From positions 238,991-302,990 of the forward strand of contig JXTB01000098.1 in assembly GCA_002914805.1 (NCBI GenBank): a DNA stretch of 64,000 nt, written 5' to 3'. Each line of letters starts with the position of its first letter. Position 1 is the first letter of the stretch. Origin of the DNA: Parasponia andersonii. Taxonomy: Eukaryota > Streptophyta > Magnoliopsida > Rosales > Cannabaceae. The translations under genes were made by a program, and so were the position numbers. Below the pieces are notes generated by a model. The model worked only from the letters and a program-made list of their open reading frames with translations. It was not told the origin of the DNA and searched no databases. This document shows, piece after piece, positions 22,333 to 34,104 of the stretch.

Positions 22333-24364
22333 TGGTTTCGGTCGTTTAAAACAGCTCCCTCCTTGTCAACCGTAACGTTACATTCTTGTCAATTTCCTCA
22401 ACTCGAAGCTTCCCCTCTTTCCCATATAAATTCTTCCAATTCTCTCACGACTCTTGAGGTCACTGGCTGTTTTTCGTATGCTTAATTTGAGCAACAATCT
22501 TGTTGATCTCAAAATAGCCGGCAATTTCTACACAGGTCCTATTCCAAATTCTTTTGAAAATCTTAAATCTCTTAGACTAGTGGACTTGTCCGGGAATGGA
22601 TTTGAAGGGGGAATGCCGAAATCCATGAGGAATATTCTTTGCAACCTTCAAAAATTAGATCTGTATTCGAATAGTTTCAATGAGTCACTCCATGATTTCT
22701 TAGAAAGCTTTACTACTGGCTGCTCAAACAACTCTTTGGAATTTTTGGATTTGAGCTATAACAACCTTGGGGGATCTTTTTTTGATGTGGAAAATTTCCC
22801 CAACTCTCTGAGAGTGCTCCGAATCAAAAAAAAAAAAAAAACAAAACAAAGTAACAGGACCATTGCCTGATATTTCGAAGATGTCTTACTTGAGAGAGTT
22901 AGATGTGTCTTACAATAAGTTGAAGGGTAGCTTACCAGAGGGAATTGGCAAGCTCTCTAATCTTGAGGTCTTTGATGGTTCCATGAACTCCTTCAGTGGA
23001 GTTATCTCTGAAGCACACTTTTTGAAACTCTCCAAATTGAGGCACCTCGACTTATCTTCAAACTCTCATTTATCATTGAAATTGGCATTCAAATGGGTTC
23101 CTCCTTTTCATCAACTAGAGTACGTCAATCTGAGATCTTGCGTATTAGGTCCCCAGTTCCCTTCTTGGCTCCAAACCCAGTCAAATATTTCCTTTCTTGA
23201 CTTATCTAGTTGTGAAATTTCTAATCCCATCCCTAACTGGTTAAACACCGATAGTTATCCTCGCATCGATTTAAGCTCCAACAAGGTTCATGGCTCTATT
23301 CCACTTTCCCTTTTCAATGCAACTTTATTGAATCTTTCCAATAACAGGCTTACTAGATTTGAGCAGATTCTTGACCTTTCGAACAATCTGTTGTTTGGTA
23401 GACTTCCTGATTGTTGGTTTCATCTCAATAATTTGAGAGTTCTCAATTTGGATAACAACAAATTGTCTGGAATGATTCCAAGATCAATGGCTTCACTATA
23501 TCAAATTACAGCATTAAAGTTGTGGCACATCCTTGATCAAGAATTGCACTCAACTGGAACATCTAGACGTTGGAGTGAATAACTTGGAAGGATCAATACC
23601 GACATGGACTGGGGAGAGACTAACAAATTTGGTTATCCTTCAACTTGAATCTAATAAATTCCAAGGACCAATACCATCGAATCTATGTCATCTTCCATCA
23701 ATTAAAATATTGGATTTTTCTCTGAATAATATCTCTGGAGTTATCCCATCATGTATCAACAATTTCACCAACATGGTTGAGGAAGTAGGAGATGAACCAG
23801 AGTTTCCATCATTATTGTCTTTCTATATCTTGCCGAAAATGCTTCTCTTAGTTTAGCCTATGGTTACAAGGCATTGGTTATGTGGAAAGGAAAAGAATAC
23901 GAATACAAAAACATTCTCGGGCTATTGAGAGTGATAGATCTTTCAAGTAGTAGATTGATAGGCGAGATTCCTAAGGAATTGACAAATCTTGATGGACTGC
24001 GTCAATTGAACTTGTCAAGGAATAATTTGAGTGGAGCCATCCCTGAGAAGATTGGGAACTTGAGTGATCTAGAATCACTAGATTTGTCCCACAATAATCT
24101 TTCTGGTGGAATTTCAAAAGACTTGGCCAAAATCTCTACTTTGGACTACTTGGACCTATCATATAATCACTCAAGAACATGTCGTGGTTTTACATGGGAC
24201 TTGGGGCTGGATTTGCTCTTGGATTTCTTGGAGTTCGTGGAGCTCTCTTTCTCAACTCTAACTGCAGACTTGCTTATTTCTGCTTCTTGAATTACTTGGG
24301 AGATTGGCTGTACGTGAAGATCAACATAAGAACATCAAGATGGAGGAGATGCCTTTGGAGCTAA
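22333..24364 (+). pseudogene. RLP2 pseudogene, 3' part (LRRs, transmembrane segment, tail)
   Basis: The coding trace resumes after the Copia element. It has LRRs (LNLSNNLVDLKIAGNFYTGP at about 22480), an A-rich expansion at 22827-22850, then PDISKMSYLRELDVSYNKL from 22866, closely matching RLP1. Relative to RLP1 it lost part of one LRR near 23365 and about 30 bases near 23527, which shifts the frame. A further shift lies near 23856, where the island domain begins. About 180 bases were deleted near 24170, removing the LGLCG cap and the acidic stretch. The transmembrane helix and tail (24179-24364) survive in another frame and end RRCLWS, as in RLP1. With several frameshifts and the upstream insertion, no functional receptor is possible. 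Confidence 0.92.
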
Positions 24365-25700
24365 AAGTTTAGTAATTTTCCAGTTAGTATTCTTCTTCTT
24401 CTTCTTCTTAATTCCTGAACTAGTACAAAGTGTGTGTAAATAGTCAAGGCTTGTTCATAACACATTATTCTTGGTATAGTTGTGTGTGATGCACATCAAT
24501 GCTTATGTGCGTTCTTGATATATATATATAATACACATACTGAACTATTTAATAGTTATATATTCCACTAGATTGGACATCCACTTTTGGATTAACTTTA
24601 TCATGAATTTTTTACATGATTTAAAAATTTTAAATCACAATACGTGGAAACACAATGTTACTCTGCAAATAGAAAACTAAACAACATAAGTTCAATGTCG
24701 CATTTTTAAATAATTAAAACTTTCTTAATTTTTAATATTAAGAATTTTTAATTAAAAATTAAAATGTGTACGTCTATTCTATATATATTACTTTGCACAC
24801 AAACATATATGAACTGACGGGCTCCTTTCAACTCGTCAAATAAGATTGACGTATCTTATCTTCCTATTGCAGATATTTGAAGATCTGGTGTTAAAACTTG
24901 TGGTACGTACTGCTTAGGTTTGTGATCTTGAAGCATGTTTCATTTTCGGAATGAGTGAATAAGCTAGAAAAACTCGTACGTAATAGTCCTTGAACTTGGC
25001 TTTGTTAGTGTTGGATTTCAAATGCATGAGTGGTAGATCATGCACAGGGGATTTGTGATAGAATCTTTTCGTTTCTTCCTGTTTTCTTATGTTGGTATTT
25101 TTCTTTTTCTTTTTTTTCTTTCCGTTTTTGCTAAGTGAAACACTCTCTGTTGTATCAGATAAGGTTAAATGTACTTGAACCAATGCTTATATGGTTGAGT
25201 TTTAACGTTTGTCTCTAATGTCTGAAGTTTCTTTTTTATAATTTATATTTATAGTCCTTGATTTGTTTAAGCGTCTTAATATTGAATTTTTTCTAGTTCT
25301 ATAATTCAAACAATTTATAGAAACCTAGGATCTTGATAGAAAAATGACATAAATATAAAATTCATAAGTAATGATACAAATGAAAGCTCAAGCACCAAAT
25401 GGAGAATGTCAAAATTCGAGTATTGCGCATATGTATTTAATCCCTTACGTAGTATTAACTTAATGAGATCATTTTAATAGTATATTGAATAAATGTATTA
25501 GCTAGTATCAATGGTGAGTGTTAAAATGTTGAGTTTATCAGATCTATCATACTTTTTTTTTTGTGTCAGACACATACTTTACTATTTTTATATGTATGGT
25601 GTTATTTAATTTTATCTAAACATTTAAAAGAGACTACTACCGGTACTTTGCCACAAAAATACATACGTTGGATAAGAAATTGCAATTATATTTGGACTTC
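24365..25700 (+). repeat. Duplicated 3' flank of RLP2
   Basis: It aligns with 1833-3060: CTGACGGGCT, AACTCGTCAAATAAGATTGA, TATCTTATCTTCC, a CAG acceptor-like site, then CATTTTCGGAATGAGTGAAT and AAGCTAGAAAAA. It marks the extent of the tandem duplication. There is no gene. Confidence 0.85.
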
Positions 25701-25759
25701 TTTAAAAAAAAAAAATAACTTAGGCTCAAAGTTTGAAAAATTGAAAAATCATAGATGGG

Positions 25760-26360
25760 CTGAACCTTTTGAAAAATCCAGGGGAAATTAAATACCCTCC
25801 AAGCCAAAATTACTACAACACCAAACTTTCTTTTACCAACCCAAACCTCCTCCTTCTCCTCCGATGGCCACCCAAGACGCAGAGCTTAGCTCAATTACTT
25901 GACCCTCTCAAGCCGACTAAATCCAACCTACCTTCCCGTTCTCTGATGCTTCCTCCTCCTTACCACTCTCGCGAACTTGCCGAGTTAACTTGGTTTCATA
26001 GAGCACCAACCAAGCCAATCTCCACTGTCCCGAGGTCTCGACTTCGGCCACTAGCTTGAGTGGCCCGCCTGCATCTCCAACTCCGACTACAAGCTCTCCA
26101 CCAACACCTCCATCTCAAGCTGCGCACATCTTTGTTGCATATATCTCGGCTCCAACTCAACTGGCCACCAAGAACTTCCTCACAAAACAGTACAGCACGT
26201 TGTCGTCAACTTTGTCATGGTAGTGCGAGCTTTGTCGCAAGAATATCATGTTATTCTAGTGCAAGTTTCGGAAGAAAAATGTTTGTCTACTTATTTTCCC
26301 TGGTTTCTAACTCTTTGTTATGCTTTGTGTACCTTCTACTTGATAAATTGCCTTAATGAA
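25760..26360. other. GC-richer island of unknown origin
   Basis: It is distinctly richer in C and coding-like compared with its AT-rich surroundings. Short open frames contain proline/serine/threonine-rich stretches (for example SPPTPPSQAAHIFVAYIS), but stops interrupt every frame. I do not recognise the protein. It may be a captured gene fragment inside a transposon, given the repetitive sequence that follows, or a piece of an LTR leader. Confidence 0.4.
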
Positions 26361-26499
26361 GCTTTTTTTCATTTTGTAGTTCTGTAATAACTTCCATATA
26401 TTTGATGAATTGCATGAATAAAGTTGTTACTCGTGGATGGGCCATGTTTGTATTAAGAATTGAATATTTTAGTATGTAATAATCAATAAGTGGAATTTT

Positions 26500-27010
26500 G
26501 TTTGTTTTTGAAATAATTTTGGACTGAATTTGTGACTATAAAAAGATTTTGGGACTGATTATTATGTGTATTCAATTAATTTGTGACAATGACAATTTTT
26601 CAGTGTATTGAATCTTCAAAAATTATGCATGAAGAATGGCAGAGATCAAGAAGGTATAATATTGTGTGTTTTTAGAATAATTTTAGACTTAACTTATGAC
26701 TACAAATGGATTTGGGGACTAATATTTATATGTGTTATATTAATATATGAAAATGATAGTTTTTTATATGTTGAATTGTTACAAATTGTGAATTTAAATT
26801 GTAGGACAAATTATGACAATTTTTGTAAAACAGATACAAATTTTGTGACTAGCAATCATAAATCAGATTTATGTAACACATAATTATGAATGTCATGAAT
26901 TATATATGTTGGTATCATATATATATATATATACAAATTTTGTGACTAGCAATCATAAATCAGATTTACGTAACACATAATTATGAATGTCATGAATTAT
27001 ATATATTAGT

Positions 27011-27047
<37 letters not shown>

Positions 27048-27556
27048 CCATAGACTTTGTTATCTAATAAGAATGTTTATTTTGCTTTTGTAAGACAGGT
27101 ACAAATTTTGTAACTAGTTATAAATTGAAGTTATATGAAATAAAATTATGATTATAATGTATTATGTGATTGTTTGTATCATATATATATTGACTACAAA
27201 TAGAAAAATTGTCATAGATGTAAAAATTAAAATTGTATTAGATAAATATTACCAAGTTATTATTGGCCAATAAGGAATACATATCTTCTTTTTGTAAGGT
27301 TGGCGCAAGTTTACGACTAAGAGTTACAAATCACGATAACATGTCAAAGTTGTACAAATTACGGTAACATAATCGCAATATATTCTCAACGACATAAAAC
27401 ATATTGTGACTATGAGTCCCAAAATTATGACAACGAGTCATAAATCATGACTACTTCTAATCATGAAGTTAGTAACAATAGAAAACAAAATTTTCTAAAA
27501 AAACAATGGAAAATAAAATTTAGATCACAAACTGTCAAAAATTTGTGACGGGTAGT
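26500..27556. repeat. Repeat array with a 97-bp tandem unit, possibly CACTA subterminal DNA
   Basis: Two units start ACAAATTTTGTGACTAGCAA at 26836 and 26933, and a diverged third follows near 27108. Earlier, 26520 and 26680 share ACTTATGAC/GTGACTA-type words. Motifs such as GTGACTATGAGTC and TTACAAATCACGATAACATG repeat in both orientations. Dense short repeats of this sort are typical of CACTA subterminal regions (family knowledge). No CACTA terminus or transposase is seen, so the assignment is tentative. Confidence 0.4.
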
Positions 27557-27568
27557 CAAGAAAAAAAA

Positions 27569-27861
27569 TACCTATTGGATTGGCAACCTATATATATATA
27601 TAATATATATATATATATATGGTTGCCAATCCAATAGGTTTTTTTTTTTTTTAACCTATGGGTAGGTATTTTTTTAGCCATTGGATCACCATTTAATGGT
27701 GATCCAATGGCTATAATGAAGTGCATGAAAAGATGTACATTATTAATGCTCTTTCTCTCTCTTTCCTTTTTACAATAAAAAAATATGCATGCTAAATTTT
27801 CATTGGCCAAATTGATACCTATACATAGGTAAAAAAAAAAATACCTACTGGATTAGTACCC
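27569..27861. mobile_element. MITE family A copy with remnant of an inverted partner
   Basis: The body (27621-27861) runs GGTTGCCAATCCAATAGG to CTGGATTAGTACCC. To its left, across a (TA)n tract, lies CCTATTGGATTGGCAACC (27571-27588), the inverted copy of the same end. This was therefore also a head-to-head dimer, now truncated. Confidence 0.75.
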
Positions 27862-28042
27862 TATATATATATATATATATATATATGTTTATTTTGGTCA
27901 TCTATGGGACCAACTAAAGACATCTATAGTTGATTGGATGACTATTTTCTCAAGAAAAAGTAGGACAAGTTTCAGGAGAACAACAAAAACATCCCAAGGA
28001 GGTTGGCACCTACTTGCAACACATTCTCTACCACACCTATTA

Positions 28043-28922
28043 TGAGGCCCGTTCTTAGATCACGTATCACGTGGACGATTACATGGCAGAACAGATTACG
28101 AGAGGCGCACGTCATACGTCACGTGTCCAGAGTGACCATTTAAAAGCCACGCGAGTTACAAGTGATACAATATGGGTCCGTGGGCTGTTAGGGGGCCAGG
28201 GTCGAATCCATTCCAGACCCTGGACCGGTTCAACCCAACTCATTTCCTACCTCGATGGTTGAGGGTCAGGAGGCTTAAGGGTCTTTCACCAGAAGACCCC
28301 TGAATGGTAGCACGTTATTCTAGACCCAGACAGGACATTTAATGCAATCCTGAGTAGGTGCGCGCATTGGGCAAACTGTTCTGACGGAACGGCAGTTTGT
28401 CAAAGTCTCGCCCCTGACAGGCTCGAGCCATAGGGGATGGCGTAAACTAGGCCGCGATAATACAGGGAAAATCACGGTAATCTCGGCCCGATCTCTGGAG
28501 TAAGTCCTGATGAGAAAAGGTACTCGGTCCTGGGATTGAGAACCGTGAGGTTCACAGTTCCATGACTATATATATGAACCATAAAAAAGAGAGGCATGTA
28601 CACATACAAAAAAAGAAATATTTAAGAGTTTATGAGAAAAAAGATAAAGATATACTCATACAAAGAAAAACTAAATCTTTGCTACCCTGAATCAAAGATA
28701 AACAACTGACTTAAGTATCGGAGAGTCTTTACAGGTGGTCGCCCCCGGCTCTTCGACCCTGCCTGAAGTCAAAAGCTCTTTAGGATAGTAAGGATACGTG
28801 GACAGTTAGAGGATATAATATCAGCAGTTCAGAGACACGTGGACAGCTAGGCGTGGACAGTTGAAGGATACGACATCAACAGTTCAGAGACACGTGGACA
28901 GCTGGTGAAAACCGATTCAACA
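28043..28922 (+). repeat. Probable Gypsy 5' LTR
   Basis: The right end is fixed by CA at 28921-28922, directly before GTTTGACGTCGTCTATAGG, which resembles the TGGCGCCGTCTGTGGG primer site of many plant Gypsy elements. A TATA box (TATATATA) lies at 28567-28574. Several CACGTG G-box cores are present. A 55-base unit beginning GGACAGTTAGAGG is repeated at 28800 and 28855. The left end is uncertain because no 3' LTR remains for comparison. Confidence 0.5.
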
Positions 28923-29017
28923 GTTTGACGTCGTCTATAGGAAACCATTGAGTGTGAGAAAAAGAGTAAGAGTCTCACGATCGCGCTCTCCCCGAACAAA
29001 GGCCATACAACGTCAGA

Positions 29018-31275
29018 TGGTACCTTCGAGAATGACAACCAGGAGCATACATCCTGATATTGAAGGGAGCTCCCAGGAAGCACAACTGGGTCTGGAGTAA
29101 AAGCTAGACCAGATGCTCGCCGTTCTGGCAGAAGCAAACCGGAAGGCAAAGATTGCCCACGAGGCCATCCTGGGTTTAAAAGATGAAGTCGCAGAAGTAC
29201 GCAGAGATAACGCCTGTCTCGAAGGGCTGCTGGCAAGCGAAGCCAGGTTCGAGCGAAAGGAAGACTTTGAAGAAGAGGTCCAATAATAGTCTGGGGGCCA
29301 ACCACCGAGGAAAGTTCCCACACCATCTAGATCGCAGATGCAGAGGGAGCGACAAAGCCAGACGAGGCCATTCCGAGTCAGAGCAGTGGTGGACAGAAGA
29401 CACCACGAATGCCTGGAAGGTGTGCTTCCTAACTGGAAGTAAGAAATGATGGCGGAGCTGAGTAAGAGACTCGGGGCCCATCATAGCCAAACCCCCGATG
29501 ATCTGACAGAGCAAACTGTACGAGGGATCAACCGGACGGCCTTCGTCGACTGGATCCAGATGGAGCCCAAGCCGAGAGACTTCATAACTACAACCTTCAG
29601 GTCGTTCGAGGGAAAACTGACCCCCTCGATCACATATACCACTTTTAGCAGAAGATGGCCTTAGAAACCAGGGACGAGGCTGTGACCTGCAAAGTCGTCT
29701 CCACAACCCTGGCAGGACCGGCCCTATTGTGGTTCAGACAGCTCCAAGAGAAATCTATAAACGGATTCGAAGATTTCTGTAAACTTTTCTTAAAGCAGTA
29801 CGCAGGTGCCCGGAGGGAGCAGAAAACCATGTGAGACCTTGACCAGTTGGAACAAGCTGCGAACGAGTCCCTGAGAGAATACCTGTCGTGTTTCCTAGAA
29901 GTGATGTCCATAGTGCACAACGCCGACTCGGTCCAAGCCGCAAGCTCGTTCATCAGGGGTCTGCAGCCAGGATCGATGCTATCGGACTATCTTCTTTTGA
30001 ACCTTCCATACGATATGGCGGACGTCCAGGCAAAGTCAGAAGGGGTATTCAGGGTACTGGAAAGCCGCCAAAAAAGCCCAAGGCCTCTGCTGCGATAACA
30101 ACAGCATCGGCGTAAACCCCAACTCTGTAAGGGATAAAGAGGCCCGCGCCGGACCAAGGGCCGATTCTGAAATAGGAAGCCCCCACACAAGACGGTCAAG
30201 AAGGCGGCAAGAGGAGGAAGGCGTCTCGTGACCTACTGCCGAAATACGAGCTCAACACGCTGATCGATATGATCTACCTCCAAAACAGGGACAGGGGCAT
30301 TTTTAAAGACCCGCTCAAGTCTAGCATTCTAGAGTACATGAAAAATAGGAACAGATACTGCCAATTTTACAAGGATCACGGGCACGACACCATCAACTGC
30401 TGCAACCTTTATGCACAGGTTATGATGGCGATCCATGCCGACAAGTTGAAACAGTATATGAAGACCGGCAGAATCCAGCCACAAGAAGATGCCACCAGGC
30501 CCGAAAAAGGTAAGCAGACCTAGGCCTCTGGATCAGGAGAGCAGGCCCTGAGGATAGTGCCGACTATCGTGGGCAGACCAGAGCTGACCTAAGGTAGGTA
30601 GGAGAAAGAAAAATACATCAAAAAAACCGAAGAAAGGGTGAAGCGCCTAAGAGAGATGGGTCATTCCGTCAACCATTTAATGGTGGGAGAAAGTTGCACC
30701 TCTGCCACCCCCATCGCCTTCACTCAGCAAGATTTGACCACGGTACGCCTGCCTCATGACGACCCCTTAGTGATTAAGCTATAGATCGACTCCACATTGG
30801 TCGGAAGGATCCTGATCGACGGTTGGAGCAGCGTCGATATCCTATTCCTCAGTACGTTTGAGAGCATGGGCCTGAATTGAAACGCGCTCAGGCCGACCTG
30901 TCAGCCGCTGTTCGCTTTCGATAGTTTTATGGTCAGCCCCTTGGGCGTCGTGACCCTAAAGGTCTGCGCTGCAGAGAGATGCTTGGACGTGGACTTCGTC
31001 GTCATCGACTGCCAGTCCTTCTTCAACATCATCATGGGGAAAGGATGGATCCACGCCATGCATGGGGTCACCTCTACCCTCCACTAGGTCTTAAGATGTC
31101 TATCAAGAGATGGTACATATACGATAGATATCAAGGGAGACCAGGTCTCTGCAAAGAAATATTTTTCAACCGTCCTGAGGGGAGCCGATGCGAGTGCGAG
31201 CGCCTCGACGGGGGACAGATAGCAATCAAAGGACCGTTTGCCAGCATACATAAAGATGATCTAAGAAGAGTCTAA
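29018..31275 (+). pseudogene. Gypsy Gag-protease remnant
   Basis: A frame starting MVPSRMTTRS at 29018 leads into a charged helical stretch (EANRKAKIAHEAILGL) and a capsid-like region (LAGPALLWFRQLQEKSINGF, then FIRGLQPGSM). A zinc-knuckle-like RYCQFYKDHGHDTINCC follows at about 30350. The aspartic protease comes next (VGRILIDGWSSVDILF near 30800; the usual Gly-Ser-Ser reads Trp-Ser-Ser). Stops and frame changes occur near 29095, 29290, 29835, 30520, 30780 and 30880. No RT follows. The gene is dead. Confidence 0.85.
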
Positions 31276-31403
31276 CGGCCCCACACCCATCCTAATATAT
31301 TAAAAATGGATATAACAACAAGCAATATAAGAAGGTTCAACAACCTGTGTCGAACGAAAATAAAACATCCAGTGGTTATTTTAACTAGTAAAGCATCATA
31401 AAA

Positions 31404-31405
31404 AC

Positions 31406-31450
<45 letters not shown>

Positions 31451-31490
31451 AAAAAAAAAAAAAAAAAATAAAAATTTAAAAAAAAACTCG
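31404..31490. repeat. Long poly(A)-rich tract
   Basis: About 80 bases are almost pure A with only a few T. It follows the Gypsy protease region. It could be the A-rich tract seen between pol and 3' LTR in some Gypsy elements, or a tail left by a template switch. Confidence 0.8.
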
Positions 31491-32968
31491 CGGAAATGAA
31501 AATAGTTAGGACTATAAAAATCCTTAGAAACATAAAAGGCAAGAAAAGTTGACATGGCGAAATTCCACCAAGCAAAGTTGTCAGAAGCACGAGAGGGCAA
31601 AAATTTTCTCTTCTCTAAATATATGATAGACCAAAAGAATCATAGAATGAAACAAATGAAGAAAATTCGGCAAATAATTTCTGAATTTTTAAGGAATTAC
31701 CAAAGACTTTTGTCTGCTCTCCTCACATTTTTTTAATTATTTTATTTATTACTAAAAAGACCATGACTTGGAATTACTTTTTAGTACAAAAATTGTTTTT
31801 TTTTCTAAATAAAAAATTTGTTCACATAATCTCTTTAAAAAAAAGGAAAAAAAAAAAACTCTTCATGCCCCTTATCAAACACACAATTTATCTTGAGCCA
31901 TAATTCTCTTGCAGATAAAAGAAGTATCATAATAAATTTCTTTTGAATTATTGTACAAAAATTACTTAACTAAATTCATTCATATTTTAAAAACATTGAT
32001 TTTTTTTCAATCCTTTTATAACAAATTAATCTGGGCATCTATAAGCATGCGCTTCTCTATATATGTAACAATATAAGTTTTATATCTTTTCTTCTAGAAA
32101 ATGATGTTAGCATAAAGAAAAAAAAAAGAGAAGAAAAACGGTAAAGATAGATTGGAACACTGAAATCTTGCACAAAAACTTATACCAATGAAATGGCATC
32201 ATTATTAGCCACGTAACTTCAAATGATGTGATCCCACTTTAAAAAAAGTAGTTGAAATAAAAAAAAAAAAAAAAAAAGGCGATATACACCTAATAGGAAC
32301 TTCATTCGAGAGGAGATTGTGTTTGATTTTATGCACGAGGGTGTGTTATTTAATATATCACCTGTTACTTTTAGAGCTACCAAATGTATTGTGTCAGCAT
32401 AAACCAATTAAGTTGGGTACAAATATATTTTCGTGCTATACCGGGTATGTATTAGAAATTCCAAAAAATGATTTCAAAATAATGATTTTATGGAAAATGA
32501 TTTCCACAATTTTGTATATAAATCAATAACGTAATGAAATTGATATTTTAAAATTTTTTTTGAAACTTTACAAAACAAAGCAAACAGGATAAGTGATCTA
32601 ATATAAATCAATTCATGGATCTTGATTTAGATAAAATCTGGAAATGCTTTACAACCAATAAGTTTTCTTGTCAAAACCTGGAACCCATCGAATAATCTGA
32701 TGTGTGGGCACTTTCTCGATTCTCAAAAAGAGATAAGTGGAATGATTCAAAAGATATTTTTCTTTCTTCTTGAGTGCACATCTATGTCTATGGGTATCGC
32801 TCCCTCAGCAACTATGAACGAATATATGATTTCTTTCACGGCAGCTTGGTTATCTCATATTCTTTCTTTCTTTCTCTGTCACACGAAATCTACACTCAAT
32901 AGACTATTATAGGCATATAGCTTTCTTACAAAGACCTAAGATAACTTTTTTCTTAAGTATTAAAAAGA
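31491..32968. other. Intergenic, no gene seen
   Basis: This is AT-rich sequence with A and T homopolymers. Only short frames without family resemblance are present. Part of the left end (AAGCAAAGTTGTCAGAAGC) may be the residual Gypsy 3' noncoding region. Confidence 0.4.
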
Positions 32969-34104
32969 TGTAAACTCTAATGGGCTTATTGGGCTCAACT
33001 GACCATTTAATTAGAATTAGACTATGTGTGAGCTAGAAAGAGGACCTTATAGATCTAAGTAGTCTAAGCTCCAATAACTAAATTATCCACAATCATAATT
33101 AATAGTTAATTATGATTGGGTTTTATCTATTAATATTGGGGCACTTCACTATAGGCCCAATATTGCACTCTTAGACTAAATATCATATATTTTCTCATTA
33201 AATTAATTTGATCTATTTAGCATATACTATACTTATAGATATACTCCTAATGCATTGTTGTACTAATGAGATGAAATTATGGTATTACCCCTCTAGTACA
33301 TATTTATCTTTGAGTTGCCATTTTTTATTTAATGAATAATAATTTACTACAGTGTTTGTAACTACCCATATAAACACAGTCAAATTCATAAAGTGAATAC
33401 CTGGTACCTGATTTTTATCATCTAAGTCTTTGAAAAAACTTAAAGTGGCATTATATGTACGGTGTCCAAATCATAAAGGGCATTATCATCAATTCAAAAA
33501 ATCTCATCTTCCAAGATACTATAGTTTGAACCATAAAATGGAACAAGTCTTTTAATAAGTCCAAAAGAAAAAACTCATAAAAGTAATTCCGACAATTATT
33601 AGGACTAAGGTAGTCTTACAATAGTGTTAGATTAATGAAAAATAGAATATTTAGTTACGGTACTTAACCTCAAATTCTATTTTCACTTGATTTAGTTCAA
33701 TGTACTTATAACTTTCTTATAACGCACTAGTGTTCTATCCGAAGTCAAATACTTCGACGATTGAAAACTTCATCAATCCCGTTGAAACGGACAACACTAC
33801 ATTCTTTGGTAAAATAAAGTATTCCATCTTTATTTACAGAATATAAATATTTTTTTTAAATATAATAAAATAAGGAATTTAGTTTCCTACATGTGAACAC
33901 TTCACACGAACAATTCTTTATTATTCATTATTAGCCATAGAAACTTTTGGACTTTTGCATAATAGATAACATAAACATCGCATGTATATAATTGGGACAT
34001 AATATGGAATTTATTAATAACAAATAGATAACACTTAAATCCAGTAAATATTGTTTAAAATGCCTAATAAAAAAACTACTCTCTAGGATATATTCCTAAC
34101 GGCA
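32969..34104 (-). mobile_element. Probable solo LTR of a Copia element (minus orientation)
   Basis: Read on the minus strand it begins GTTAGGAATATATCCTAGAG, a common plant Copia LTR start with its first bases altered, and ends AGAGTTTACA. About 1.1 kb, no coding frame. The expected 5-base target duplication is not visible, so the boundaries and solo status are inferred. Confidence 0.5.

Larger units (their letters stand above)
28043..31400 (+). mobile_element. Truncated Ty3/Gypsy retrotransposon with gag and protease only
   Basis: This GC-rich block within AT-rich surroundings has a probable 5' LTR, a primer-site-like sequence, a decayed gag and an aspartic protease. It then runs into noncoding DNA and a poly(A)-rich tract near 31410 with no reverse transcriptase, RNase H, integrase or 3' LTR. 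The left boundary (TGAGGCCC at 28043) is a guess. The Gag and primer-site style point to the Tat/Ogre side of plant Gypsy (inference). Confidence 0.75.

Noticed and set aside
26900-27060. CRISPR-like direct repeats
   Set aside because: Two 97-base units without unique spacers, in plant DNA. This is an ordinary tandem duplication.
28847-29706. Long antisense frames (159 and 176 codons) over the Gypsy gag
   Set aside because: They are shadows of the GC-rich gag strand. They show no family motif, and the sense frames carry the recognisable Gag features.
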